A stretch of 64,000 bases of DNA from Prado023 sp963774745 (GTDB lineage: Bacteria; Actinomycetota; Actinomycetes; S36-B12; CAIYMF01), in NCBI GenBank assembly GCA_963774745.1, contig CAVZGE010000009.1:1-64000 (forward strand). The letters are read 5' to 3'. Below the pieces are notes generated by a model, which saw only the letters and a program-made list of their open reading frames with translations, did not search any database and was not told the DNA's origin. A program made the position numbers and the translations under genes. Positions 56,191 to 64,000 of this stretch are shown here, piece after piece (within the stretch, counting starts at the first letter, position 1; each line of letters begins with the position of its first letter).

Positions 56191-58022
56191 GGCGTCGGCC
56201 CGCCGCTGCCGACCTCCACAGGCGGCTGCGGTGCGGGCACACGGCGCGGCCGGGGGACCCGTGGCCGGCTGGCCGACGAGGGGGCGGTGCTGGTGGGCGG
56301 ATCGACCCGCAGGCAGTCCAGGGCATCGAGGGCCAGGGGCTGCGCCTCATCGACGAGGCGGCCGAGCAGGGCCTGGCCCGCGGCTCCGACGCCGGGGACC
56401 GGGGTGTGCACGGCATGGCGGATGCGACCGCTCCCGTCGGCGATGACGGTGGTCCCCCCGACGAGGGGTACCCCCTGGAGTCGCTTCGGCAGGCCCGCCG
56501 TGCCCGGCACGGCGCTCTGGACGAAGCGGGCACTGACCACAGCGGTCGGGAATCCGTCCTGGTTGACCCGGAAGCTGGCGTTGCCGCCATCGACCACGAG
56601 GGCTGCGGGGTCCAGTCCCAGGAGCGCGGCGTTGTTCCGCCCCCACGCGAGCAGGGCGGTCGCCCAGCTGCGATCCAGCTGCCAGGTGCCGCGGGCGGGA
56701 CGGGCGGGGAGGCTCCCAGGACCCCCCAGGTCGTGGGTGGCCATCACGAGCGCCTGCTTGGTCGGGAGCGGCTCCCAACGGTCCAGGTCGGGGACGGCCC
56801 GGTCGAACGAGCCGGGCAGCGCTGAGGGATAGATGCCGCGCAGCCGGCAGGATTCGACCAGCGACCGGCGGAACCCGTTGCGATCCTCCGAGAAGAGGTC
56901 GCTGTCCGCGGCGACCATCGCGTCCAGGAACGTGGTGAAGGTGATCCCGATGGCCGGCAGGTAGTCGACGGCCCGCACAGCCATGGTCAGCACCATCTGG
57001 GCCGCGATGCGGGCCTCCCTGCACAGCAGGGCGACCAGCTCCGCCGGCAGCGAGCGGGCCTGCGCCGCGCCCGTGAGCCCTGCGACGCGCAGGATGGGTT
57101 GGATCCGCTGGCTGTAGGCGGCGAAGAACGCCTCGAACAGCGCAGCGACCAGGGTCGCCCCACGCTCGTGCGGCTCGGCCGCGGCGGACGCGGCCCGGGC
57201 GGGCTCGGACAGTGCCGTGCGCACGGCGCGCCCCTTGCCGGACCCGTGCCCGAACTCCACGGCCAGGTCGACGAACGGGCCCGGCTCCCAGAGCGGTGCC
57301 CCGCCCTGCGCGAGCTGGGCCTCGAGGAGCCCGGGCAGGGTGAAGTGCTGGAGGATGGCCAGGATGTCGGCGAAGCCCTCGTGGAAGGCCAGCGCGTCGG
57401 GTCCCGTGGGGGTCAGGGACAGCGGTCGCAGCTCGTGCAGGAAGGCGTGCCCCGCCTCGTGGTTGACGATGTCGTGGGACAGGCAGCCGTGCACCCACTG
57501 GCCGGGGACGAGCACCTCGGGGTCGTCAGTGGCCCGGAAGGACCCGAACGACAGGCCTTCCCCGGGGGAGTAGAAGGCGTTCGCGGCCCGGCTGCGATGC
57601 GGGAAGACGGGCAGCGGTCGTGCCCCGGTGGCCCCGGGCTTCGAGCGCCAGATGTTACGCCACACCAGCCGGCGTCCGCGTGCGTTGTCCAGGGTCTCCA
57701 GCAGGCTGGCCAGGACCGCGTAGACCATCTGCTGGTGGAACTGCGGGTTGGACTCGTCGGGGTCCAGGCCGTCGGTGGCCAGCAGGTAGGGATGGTCGAG
57801 GTCCACCCCGGGGATCCGCGTGCCGTCCGCGGTGTAGTCCAGCACCTCGATCCTGGATCCCGTCGGTCCCGGCCCCAGCGGCTCCCACGGCATGGACAGG
57901 ACAGCCGTGGTGCCCGTGCGCCGGGACAGCGTCGGGTCGAGGCTGAACACCCGCAGGCGCCGGCGCGCCGGCGGGGCGCGTGTCGGTTCCTGCTGTCGTG
58001 GCGTGCTCCCGGTCGGGGCCAT
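56187..58022 (-). CDS. Gluzincin metallopeptidase (M4/M36-like)
   Basis: 611 residues. Zinc site HExxH at residues 188-192 (HDIVNHEAGHAFLHEL) and the third ligand Glu215 in FHEGFADI. This is the thermolysin/fungalysin arrangement, but the rest is divergent. Neither signal peptide nor FTP/PepSY propeptide is seen. The C-terminal ~250 residues are of unknown fold and end in a Pro/Arg-rich tail. It starts 7 bp after the caspase gene and overlaps the SARP gene. Confidence 0.82.
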   Translation of the reverse strand: MAPTGSTPRQQEPTRAPPARRRLRVFSLDPTLSRRTGTTAVLSMPWEPLGPGPTGSRIEVLDYTADGTRIPGVDLDHPYLLATDGLDPDESNPQFHQQMVYAVLASLLETLDNARGRRLVWRNIWRSKPGATGARPLPVFPHRSRAANAFYSPGEGLSFGSFRATDDPEVLVPGQWVHGCLSHDIVNHEAGHAFLHELRPLSLTPTGPDALAFHEGFADILAILQHFTLPGLLEAQLAQGGAPLWEPGPFVDLAVEFGHGSGKGRAVRTALSEPARAASAAAEPHERGATLVAALFEAFFAAYSQRIQPILRVAGLTGAAQARSLPAELVALLCREARIAAQMVLTMAVRAVDYLPAIGITFTTFLDAMVAADSDLFSEDRNGFRRSLVESCRLRGIYPSALPGSFDRAVPDLDRWEPLPTKQALVMATHDLGGPGSLPARPARGTWQLDRSWATALLAWGRNNAALLGLDPAALVVDGGNASFRVNQDGFPTAVVSARFVQSAVPGTAGLPKRLQGVPLVGGTTVIADGSGRIRHAVHTPVPGVGAAGQALLGRLVDEAQPLALDALDCLRVDPPTSTAPSSASRPRVPRPRRVPAPQPPVEVGSGGPTP

Positions 58023-58029
58023 GGCCGGA

Positions 58030-58851
58030 TCAGACCGAGAACGGGCGCTCGCGGTTGAACGCGCGCTTCGGGTCGTTGAGCCGCAGGTAGTTCGGGCTCT
58101 GCCACGGGGGCATGGCGGCCTTGATCGCGGTCAGGAACGCGCGGTACCCACCGGTGAACGCGCCGTCGGCCCACACCTGGCGCAGGGTGCCCGTGAAGAG
58201 GCCGTTGCGATCCCCGTCCGCGGACGTCTGGTTGTCCTGGCAGCCCGACAGCAGCAGCACGCGCGCCTTCAGGGCCTGCTCGCCCTCCTTCGGGACCCCG
58301 GCCAGCGCCCGGGTGTAGAGGTCCTTGCGCGCGGCGTTGTCCCGGACGTTGACCTCGGCCGGCATGAACCGCCCGCCGCTGAAGACGTCGGTGAGGACCC
58401 CGGACGGGTCACTGTCGAGCTGGGCCTTGACGACCGAGCCGGAGTGGCACGAGTCCGACAGCACGATGATGCGCACGCCCTCGGCGAACGCCGCCCACCG
58501 CTGGTAGAGCTCGTCATCGATCACCTGACGGTCATAGAGGACCCAGGTCTCGTCGAGACCGTCGGCCTCATCGCCGTTCTCATCCTCGAACTGGCCACCG
58601 TGCCCCGAGTAGGACACGAGGAACAGGTCGCCGCCGACCAGGGTCGCCGCCGCCTCGTCGATCGCGGCGAGGACAGCGTCGGCGGTGGCATCGGGGGTCA
58701 GCAGCGAGGTGCTGGTCATGCCCGCCGCCTGGCAGATCCCCTTCATGTCGTCGGCATCCAACTCGCACGCGGTCAGGTCACCGGACCACCCGTCGTACGC
58801 GGCAGGATCGACGCTGTTCAAGCCGATGTGCAGTGCCCGTGCTACAGCCAT
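58030..58851 (-). CDS. Caspase-family (C14) peptidase, metacaspase type
   Basis: 273 residues. The catalytic dyad is His84 in LVSYSGHGGQ and Cys135 in VLSDSCHSGSV. An acidic Asp cluster between them (EDENGDEADGLDET) and the Asp beside Cys suit a metacaspase with basic P1 specificity. It is a bare p20/p10-type catalytic unit with no fused sensor. ATG 58851 has GGAGG upstream; the open frame extends to 58920. First gene of the nine-gene minus-strand operon. Confidence 0.92.
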   Translation of the reverse strand: MAVARALHIGLNSVDPAAYDGWSGDLTACELDADDMKGICQAAGMTSTSLLTPDATADAVLAAIDEAAATLVGGDLFLVSYSGHGGQFEDENGDEADGLDETWVLYDRQVIDDELYQRWAAFAEGVRIIVLSDSCHSGSVVKAQLDSDPSGVLTDVFSGGRFMPAEVNVRDNAARKDLYTRALAGVPKEGEQALKARVLLLSGCQDNQTSADGDRNGLFTGTLRQVWADGAFTGGYRAFLTAIKAAMPPWQSPNYLRLNDPKRAFNRERPFSV

Positions 58852-58897
58852 CCGGACCTCCTGGTCACCGGCGGACCAGCTCCGAGCCCGCCGGCCG

Positions 58898-58919
58898 GAT
58901 GCGGCGCAAATGCGACGCA
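58898..58919 (-). promoter_or_regulatory. Two 11-bp direct repeats upstream of the caspase gene
   Basis: On the minus strand TGCGTCGCATT (58919-58909) is directly followed by TGCGCCGCATC (58908-58898). The shared core is close to the GTCGCA core of the four repeats on the other side of the intergenic region. A possible promoter (TCGACA, 17 bp, TACCGT) lies upstream of them, so these repeats would sit downstream of its -10. Confidence 0.5.
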
Positions 58920-59003
58920 CGTGTCACGGTACCGGGGCGTCGCGGGGCTGTCGATAGCTTGATCGAGGTCGGCCGACCCGGATTCCCGGCGATCCGTGTC
59001 CGA

Positions 59004-59046
59004 TGTCGCAAGGTTGTCGCAGGGGGGTCGCAAGCCTGTCGCAAGC
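59004..59046 (+). promoter_or_regulatory. Four direct repeats with 11-bp period, probable SARP operator
   Basis: TCGCA occurs at 59006, 59017, 59028 and 59039, exactly 11 bp apart, mostly within TGTCGCAAG. Heptamer direct repeats at 11-bp spacing next to the -35 are the known binding pattern of SARP regulators, and a SARP gene is in the divergent operon. Confidence 0.7.
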
Positions 59047-59059
59047 CCGTCCCGGGACG

Positions 59060-59088
59060 TTGACGGGCGTCGGCCACGCCGGTACCGT
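59060..59088 (+). promoter_or_regulatory. Promoter of the subtilase gene
   Basis: TTGACG (59060-59065), a 17-bp spacer and TACCGT (59083-59088), 32 bp before the ATG at 59121. The direct repeats end about 14 bp upstream of the -35. Confidence 0.6.
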
Positions 59089-59120
59089 CGGGGCCCCCGG
59101 CGAGCGCACGGGAGGTGGAC

Positions 59121-60647
59121 ATGACCCCGACCCGAGACGCCCGTCCCCGGGTGCGGCCCGACCTTGCCCAGGCCGAGCCGCAGCCGGCCAGCCGCGAGCG
59201 CGGGCCCGGGCGCCCAGCGGACCTCGTGCTCGACTCGGTGGTGTCCGAGCCGTTGCGCGCGGTCATCCGGGCCCAGCAGACGGGCCTGATCGGGGTCATC
59301 GTCGAGCTGCGCACCCCCGGTGGGCCGGCGCGGGCGCGCCGTGGCCTTGCCGCCCTGGTCACGGAGGTGACCCAGGGCCGGGAGCATGTGGCCACAGGTG
59401 GGGACTCCCCGTACGTGACGCTGGCGCTGACGGCCGCGGAGATCGCCGAGCTGTCCCGCCGCGACGGCCAGACCGACTCGCCCCGCTCGCGCGCGGTGGC
59501 GGTGGCCGCGAATCCCGCACCTCGTCGGCACATCCACCGGATGTGGCCCAACTTCGAGATCACCGGGCTCACGCTGCGCTCGGTGGTGGCCACCAAGTGC
59601 CGAGCCGCCCAGCGGACGTTCGACGCGACCGGTGAGGGGATCGTGTGGGCCGTGCTGGACTCGGGCATCGACGCCGGGCACCGACACTTCGCCGCGCACC
59701 GCAACCTCGACCTCCCCGACGGCCTGGAGCCCCGCTCGTTCGTGCCCGAGGTGACCGATCCGCTGGTCGACCCCAACGGGCACGGCACGCACGTGGCCGG
59801 CATCATCGCCGGGGGGTTGGCGCCCGGGGAGCAGGCCACGGCCGTCGGCTGGTACCTCGACGCCCAGGGCGGGGAGCAGCGCCAGGCCCTGGCGGTCCCG
59901 GGGATCAGCGGGATGGCCCCAGCGGCCAAGCTGCTGTCGTGCACCGTGCTGCGCGCCGACCGCACGGGTGACCTGACCGCGCTGCTCGACGCGCTGCTGT
60001 ACATCCAGCGGGTCAACGACGGCGGGCGGCACCTTCGGGTGCACGGGGTGAACATCTCGGTGGGCCACATGTTCGACCCGCGCTGGTACGCCGCCGGGCT
60101 CACGCCGGTCTGCCGGGAGGTCAACCGACTCGTCGCCTCGGGGGTGGTGGTCGTCGTCGCGGCCGGGAACACCGGCTACGGCTACGCCAAGGATCCCGAC
60201 GGCCGCACCATGCGCCTGGGATTCGGGATGACCATCAACGACCCGGGCAACGCGGAGCGGGCGATCACCGTCGGGGCGACGTCGTCGTCGCCGCACAGCA
60301 CCGGCGTGTCGTTCTTCTCCTCCAAGGGTCCGACCGGGGACGGCCGGATGAAGCCCGACCTCGTGGCTCCGGGGGAGCGGATCATCTCGGCGGCGGCCGG
60401 GGAGCTGCTGCGCCAGGCGAAGCAGGCCTCCGACGCGGCCGAGTACATCGAGAGCACGGGGACCTCGATGTCCGCCCCGCACGTGTCCGGTGCGGCCGCC
60501 GGCCTGCTGTCGGTCTACCGGGAGTGCATCGGGGATCCGGACCGGGTCAAGCAGGTGCTGACGTCCTCGGCCACCGACCTCGGCCGGGCGCCCGCATTCC
60601 AGGGTGCGGGCATGCTCGATTCCATGCGCGCACTGCAGTCGTTGTAG
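59121..60647 (+). CDS. Subtilisin-like serine peptidase (S8)
   Basis: 508 residues. Catalytic triad Asp180 (WAVLDSGID), His221 (NGHGTHVAGIIAGG) and Ser449 (STGTSMSAPHVSGAAAGLLS), with oxyanion Asn350 (AAGN). The ~165-residue N-terminal part could be an intramolecular chaperone. No signal peptide is seen, so an intracellular role is likely. A strong GGGAGG site precedes the ATG. It is divergent from the caspase gene across a shared regulatory region. Confidence 0.93.
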   Translation: MTPTRDARPRVRPDLAQAEPQPASRERGPGRPADLVLDSVVSEPLRAVIRAQQTGLIGVIVELRTPGGPARARRGLAALVTEVTQGREHVATGGDSPYVTLALTAAEIAELSRRDGQTDSPRSRAVAVAANPAPRRHIHRMWPNFEITGLTLRSVVATKCRAAQRTFDATGEGIVWAVLDSGIDAGHRHFAAHRNLDLPDGLEPRSFVPEVTDPLVDPNGHGTHVAGIIAGGLAPGEQATAVGWYLDAQGGEQRQALAVPGISGMAPAAKLLSCTVLRADRTGDLTALLDALLYIQRVNDGGRHLRVHGVNISVGHMFDPRWYAAGLTPVCREVNRLVASGVVVVVAAGNTGYGYAKDPDGRTMRLGFGMTINDPGNAERAITVGATSSSPHSTGVSFFSSKGPTGDGRMKPDLVAPGERIISAAAGELLRQAKQASDAAEYIESTGTSMSAPHVSGAAAGLLSVYRECIGDPDRVKQVLTSSATDLGRAPAFQGAGMLDSMRALQSL

Positions 60648-60661
60648 AGAGGAAGCCAGGA

Positions 60662-61321
60662 ATGAAGCTGCCCTACGCCGCCGTGGAGTTCACCAAGGAC
60701 GGCCACGTCGCAGACCCCAGCCAGGTCACCGCCGCGCTGGCGATGCTCGACCGCGTCCAGGCCACCGACGTCCTGGTGCTCGCGCACGGATGGAACAACG
60801 ACATCGGCGCCGCCGAGCGGCTCTACACCCACCTGACCGACAACCTGGCCGACCTGATCCCGGCGGGTTCGCCCGCCCGGCCCGCGGTCATCGGCATCCT
60901 CTGGCCCTCGGTGCGCTGGGCCGACGAGGACCAGCTCGCCGGCGGGGGAGTCTCGGTGGGCGATGACCTGACCGCACTGACCTCTGCCATCGCCGCGTCG
61001 GTCGACGACCCCGAGCTGGCCGCCAGGCTCAGCGAGCTGGCGGGACGCCTGGACACGACCGAGGGGCGTGCGGCCTTCCTCGCCGCGACCCGGGACCTGC
61101 TGCCGGAGCCCGCGCCGGCGGATGCCCCCGACGAGGATCCCGCGCCGGCAGCGCTGCGCACCGGCAGGGCCGACGAGGTGTTCGACTCGGTGCGCGTCGC
61201 GGTCTCCGACGTCGGGGACGACCTCCCCGGTCCGGGCGCCCCGGGGGTCGGGGCACCGGGCGTCGGGGCACGGGTCGCACCCGACCTCCTCAGCTCGGGA
61301 ACCAGCGGTGCCGGGTTGTTC
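60662..61321 (+). CDS. Alpha/beta-hydrolase-like protein, 3' end cut by the junction
   Basis: About 220 genuine residues (the frame then runs to a chance stop at 61337-61339). The start resembles hydrolases of the VLVLAHGWNND type, with a long acidic/Pro-rich insert after VSVGDDL. The nucleophile elbow would lie in the missing part. The gap to the subtilase gene is 14 bp, so it belongs to the same transcript. Function in the peptidase island is unknown. Confidence 0.65.
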
Positions 61322-61330
61322 GGAAGAGCC
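61312..61330. other. Junction between two unrelated DNAs
   Basis: High-GC actinobacterial coding sequence ends and moderate-GC DNA begins inside the 3' end of a minus-strand cysK. The last genuine CysK residues (STWLF) are encoded at 61322-61336; beyond that the frame reads actinobacterial DNA. Confidence 0.85.
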
Positions 61331-62240
61331 AGGTACTGAGATACCGTTCTCCGGAACTGGGACTGATAGCTACTATAAGCTTTCCTCTATTCTCCTCGCG
61401 CAGGGACAGCTGAAGCGCGGCCCAGATGGCCGCACCGGAGGATATGCCCACGAGGAGCCCTTCCTCTCTTAGCGAGGCGGCGAGCCACAATTCCGGCGTC
61501 AGTTTCTCGCACCCGTATTATTTCATCTATGATTGCCGTGTTCAGCACTTCGGGTACGAATCCCACACCGATACCCTGGATCTTATAGAGGACCCGGCTG
61601 CCCGCCCGACAGGACCGGGGAGCCTTCCGGTTCAACAGCCACAACCCTAAGAAGGCTTTCGCTGTTTTATCACCTCTCCTATACCGGTGAGCGTGCCGCC
61701 CGTCCCGACACCGCCCACGATAATATCAATTTGTCCATCGGGGTCGTTCATATATTCTTCAGCCGGGGTCATTTGACGGTGAATCTCCGGGTTTGCCGGA
61801 TTATTAAACTGCTGGGGCTATATGCCTTTGGTATTTCCTTCACCAGCTCTTCCGCTTTCTCGATCACCCCCCCTCATCCCCTTTGAGCCCTCGGTTAGGA
61901 CCACTTCGGCTCCCAGCGCTTTCAGGAGTTTTCGCCGTTCGACACTCATGGTTAGGGCATGGTCAGTATGAGGCGATAGCCTTTGGCTGCCGCTACAAAG
62001 GCCAGGGCTATGCCCGTATTCCCGCTTGTGGGTTCAATGATGACTGATTCTTTCGTCAAAATGCCTTTTTTTTCAGCGGCATCAATCATGGCAAAGCCGA
62101 TGCGGTCCTTGACACTTGATAGGGGATTGAACCATTCCAGCTTCGGCCGCTACCCGTGCGTATCCGCCGTTATTGAGAGCGTTTATTTTTACCAGAGGTG
62201 TATTACCAATTAAATCCACAATACTATCAGCAATTTTCAT
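61322..62240 (-). pseudogene. cysK: Cysteine synthase A, broken by many indels
   Basis: PLP-dependent O-acetylserine sulfhydrylase. Reading across frames gives MKIADSIVDLIGNTPLVKINAL, the PLP-lysine motif SSVKDRIG, EPTSGNTGIALAF, MSVERRKLLKALGAEVVL, GGVGTGGTLTGIG and GISSGAAIWAALQLS, ending at GERYLST. At least six single- or double-base shifts are needed, e.g. after ARVAA, after TMP, at GMRGG, before QQFNNP, after KPS and after RLAKR. The damage concentrates next to the junction, so poor-quality contig-end sequence is likelier than a true pseudogene. GGAGG precedes the ATG at 62240. Confidence 0.88.
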
Positions 62241-62256
62241 AAATGCCTCCTTTTAT

Positions 62257-62286
62257 ATACTACCATTTTGGTCTATTTAGTAGTAT
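62257..62286. promoter_or_regulatory. Inverted repeat upstream of cysK
   Basis: ATACTAC (62257-62263) and GTAGTAT (62280-62286) are exact reverse complements 16 bp apart, 17 bp upstream of the cysK start. The layout would suit an Rrf2-type (CymR/IscR-like) sulfur regulator, but no such gene is visible. Confidence 0.4.
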
Positions 62287-62488
62287 CTGTCCTTTTTATC
62301 AACTATTTTTCAGAATACAGGAAATAATTAGCTGTTTCAACCTGAATATACCCCGTTTTTATATATAAGTCCATTTTACTCCAGGCCCGGGAGCCAGCGA
62401 TACGGTGAGTTAATGTATCTGAAACCCACCTAAAAACCGGCCTTATCCTGCTGCAAAAGAAAAAGTACCATGATATTATATTTTTCAA

Positions 62489-64000
62489 ATGAAATATGAA
62501 GAAATGACGCAGAAGGAGCTCATCGAGCTCATTCAGAGTATGGACATCCTGGTTGATAATGCCCGGCTGACCCTGGAAAGGCTGAACCTCTATGCCGCAA
62601 TTATTGAGGAGACCAGGGAATCCGTGGCGGTCCAGGATATCAACGGGAAGTATATTTTCGTCAACCGCAGCTATGAACAACTCAGAGGATATACAAAAGA
62701 GGAGCTTCTCAGCAAGGATTTCCACGATAACTATCCCCCCGATGAATTATCAAGGCGGGAGAAAGCCTTTGAGGAAATACTGGAAACGGGGTACTGGCGC
62801 GGCGAGCTTTCCTTCATAAACAAGAAAGGCACCGTGGTTCCCACCCTGTGCACAACGGTACTACTGCGCGACAAGCAGGGAGAACCGCAGTGCGTTGTGG
62901 GTCTCATGACCGACATGACCGATAATAAAAAATTTGAGCGGCAACTCCTGGAGGCAAAGCTGGAGGCAGAAAAGGCAAACCGGGCCAAGAGCCACTTTCT
63001 CGCCAACATGAGTCACGAGATCCGGACACCCATGAATGCCCTTATCGGCTTCACCGATATACTTCTCCAGGATGAAACGGATCGGGCAAAAATCAATATC
63101 CTGGAAGTCATGAAAAAATCAGGCAATATCCTCCTGGAGCTTATAAACGGTATTCTGGACCTGTCGAAAATCGAGGCGGGAAAGCATGATCTGCTCTACA
63201 GGCCTTTCAATATCGTTAACACGCTCAAATCCATCAAGGAAATGTTCAATTCCATGGCTCGCGAAAAAGGCCTGACATATCTCATCAAGCTTCCTGAAGA
63301 GATGCCCTCTTCCGTTCTTGGTGATGAGCGTTCCCTGAAGCAGGTGCTTCTCAATATCCTGGGGAATGCCTTTAAATTCACCGAGAAAGGCAGTATCACT
63401 ATCACGGTTCAATACTCTGACGGTCTTGTCTCCTTTTCCATCGCAGATACGGGCATCGGTATCGAAAAAGAAAAACAGGAGGATATATTCACGGCCTTCA
63501 AACAGGCTCATGATACCATCAGCAACGGATTCGGCGGAACAGGTCTGGGGCTGGCCATTTCACGTCAGCTCATACAGCTCATGGGAGGCTCCATCACCGT
63601 TGAAAGCGTACCGGGCAGTGGATCAGTTTTTTCCGTCACCATTCCCATGCCAGAAGCAGTCGAGGAGTACGATGAAAGCCGTCCCGGGATGCCCGGCTCG
63701 GAAACCCGGGACACCTTGCCCGTCCCGCCGCCGGAATCGTCTTCAACGAAAACAGAAACCATATATGACCTGAAAATACTCGTAGCCGAAGACAATGAAA
63801 TCAATCAGCGCGTACTGCGAATGATGATCGAGAAGCTGGGATTCCGGTGCGACATGGCCGGGAACGGAAAAATAGCCCTGGAGATGCTCGCCGACAAAGA
63901 CTATGATGTCCTGCTGCTTGACATGCAGATGCCGGTCATGGGCGGCGAGGAAGCCCTTGTGCGGATACGGCGGAATGAGGCCATGAAGGGAATTCACGTT
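62489..64000 (+). CDS. Hybrid sensor histidine kinase (PAS-HisKA-HATPase-REC), 3' partial
   Basis: 504 codons without a stop, running off the window. A short helical head leads into a PAS domain (about 38-155: YAAIIEETRESVAVQDINGKYIFVNRSYEQL ... GEPQCVVGLMTDMTD). HisKA has phospho-acceptor His176 in FLANMSHEIRTPMNALIGF. HATPase_c shows the N, G1 and G2 boxes (VLLNILGNAFKFTEKG, IADTGIGI, GFGGTGLGLAIS). The receiver domain has DN in VAEDNEINQRV and Asp478 in LLLDMQMPVMGG. No transmembrane segment is seen, so a cytosolic sensor with a PAS-bound signal is likely. No indels here, unlike the neighbouring cysK. Confidence 0.93.
   Translation, partial: MKYEEMTQKELIELIQSMDILVDNARLTLERLNLYAAIIEETRESVAVQDINGKYIFVNRSYEQLRGYTKEELLSKDFHDNYPPDELSRREKAFEEILETGYWRGELSFINKKGTVVPTLCTTVLLRDKQGEPQCVVGLMTDMTDNKKFERQLLEAKLEAEKANRAKSHFLANMSHEIRTPMNALIGFTDILLQDETDRAKINILEVMKKSGNILLELINGILDLSKIEAGKHDLLYRPFNIVNTLKSIKEMFNSMAREKGLTYLIKLPEEMPSSVLGDERSLKQVLLNILGNAFKFTEKGSITITVQYSDGLVSFSIADTGIGIEKEKQEDIFTAFKQAHDTISNGFGGTGLGLAISRQLIQLMGGSITVESVPGSGSVFSVTIPMPEAVEEYDESRPGMPGSETRDTLPVPPPESSSTKTETIYDLKILVAEDNEINQRVLRMMIEKLGFRCDMAGNGKIALEMLADKDYDVLLLDMQMPVMGGEEALVRIRRNEAMKGIHV

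Noticed and set aside
58981..59046. Regular repeats that could suggest a CRISPR array
   Set aside because: The units are 11 bp with no spacers and sit in a promoter; they fit an operator, not CRISPR.

Overview
The window is not one replicon. Base composition, codon use and gene content change abruptly at about position 5,016 and again at about 61,321, and both breaks fall inside genes. I read it as three unrelated pieces joined end to end: (1) 1 to ~5,016, moderate GC, Chloroflexota/Anaerolineae-like; (2) ~5,017 to ~61,321, very high GC, from an Actinomycetota bacterium (DUF3145, DUF3052 beside aceE, mycothiol-type enzymes, leaderless genes, a WYL-regulator pair, wax-ester synthase, the Nif3 / zinc-ribbon / RNase H-phosphatase operon); (3) ~61,322 to 64,000, moderate GC, an unidentified bacterium with cysK and a hybrid histidine kinase. 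Single-base frameshifts recur throughout, mostly in short homopolymers, which suggests uncorrected sequencing error, so broken genes should be read with caution.

Piece 1 carries the end of moeA, a VKOR-like gene, a small acidic Cys protein, an rRNA/tRNA 2'-O-methyltransferase, a cupredoxin lipoprotein, a cation-transporter-like gene and a G5/3D-domain lipoprotein. Four of these are frameshifted.

Piece 2 begins inside an IS481-type transposase that abuts tRNA-Met. Next come a CPBP protease, an FAD/GcvT oxidoreductase, DUF3145, a secreted beta-propeller protein, and aceE translationally coupled to a tandem GNAT gene. After a peroxiredoxin and tRNA-Val lies a tight operon: AMP-ligase, E1alpha, E1beta, E2 and an acyl carrier protein. 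The E2 linker is interrupted by a ~50-bp palindrome that also occurs at 7,508. Further on are a flippase-kinase fusion, the Nif3/zinc-ribbon/RNase H operon, PPK2 with an RNase II-type exonuclease, and rnpB. A MalT-like LuxR regulator follows, with three near-identical palindromes upstream of a SHOCT protein, a lipoprotein and a LURP-one protein. Then come two WYL regulators, a hydrolase with a wax-ester synthase, an AbgT transporter and assorted enzymes.

The most unusual region is 49,959-61,339. A single run of nine minus-strand genes encodes a caspase-like peptidase, a gluzincin metallopeptidase, a SARP/BTAD regulator, a papain-like peptidase, a small protein sharing the papain protein's C-terminal domain, a chagasin-like cysteine-peptidase inhibitor, a DUF5995 protein, a DUF4231/SLATT membrane protein and a polytopic membrane protein with a soluble C-terminal domain. 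A subtilase and an alpha/beta-hydrolase (cut off at the junction) run divergently. None of the peptidases has an evident signal peptide. The divergent intergenic region carries 11-bp-period direct repeats of the kind SARP regulators bind. I propose this as an uncharacterised intracellular multi-peptidase system with its own inhibitor and regulator.

Piece 3 holds a cysK broken by at least six indels and a clean, long PAS-HisKA-HATPase-REC kinase that runs off the window end.
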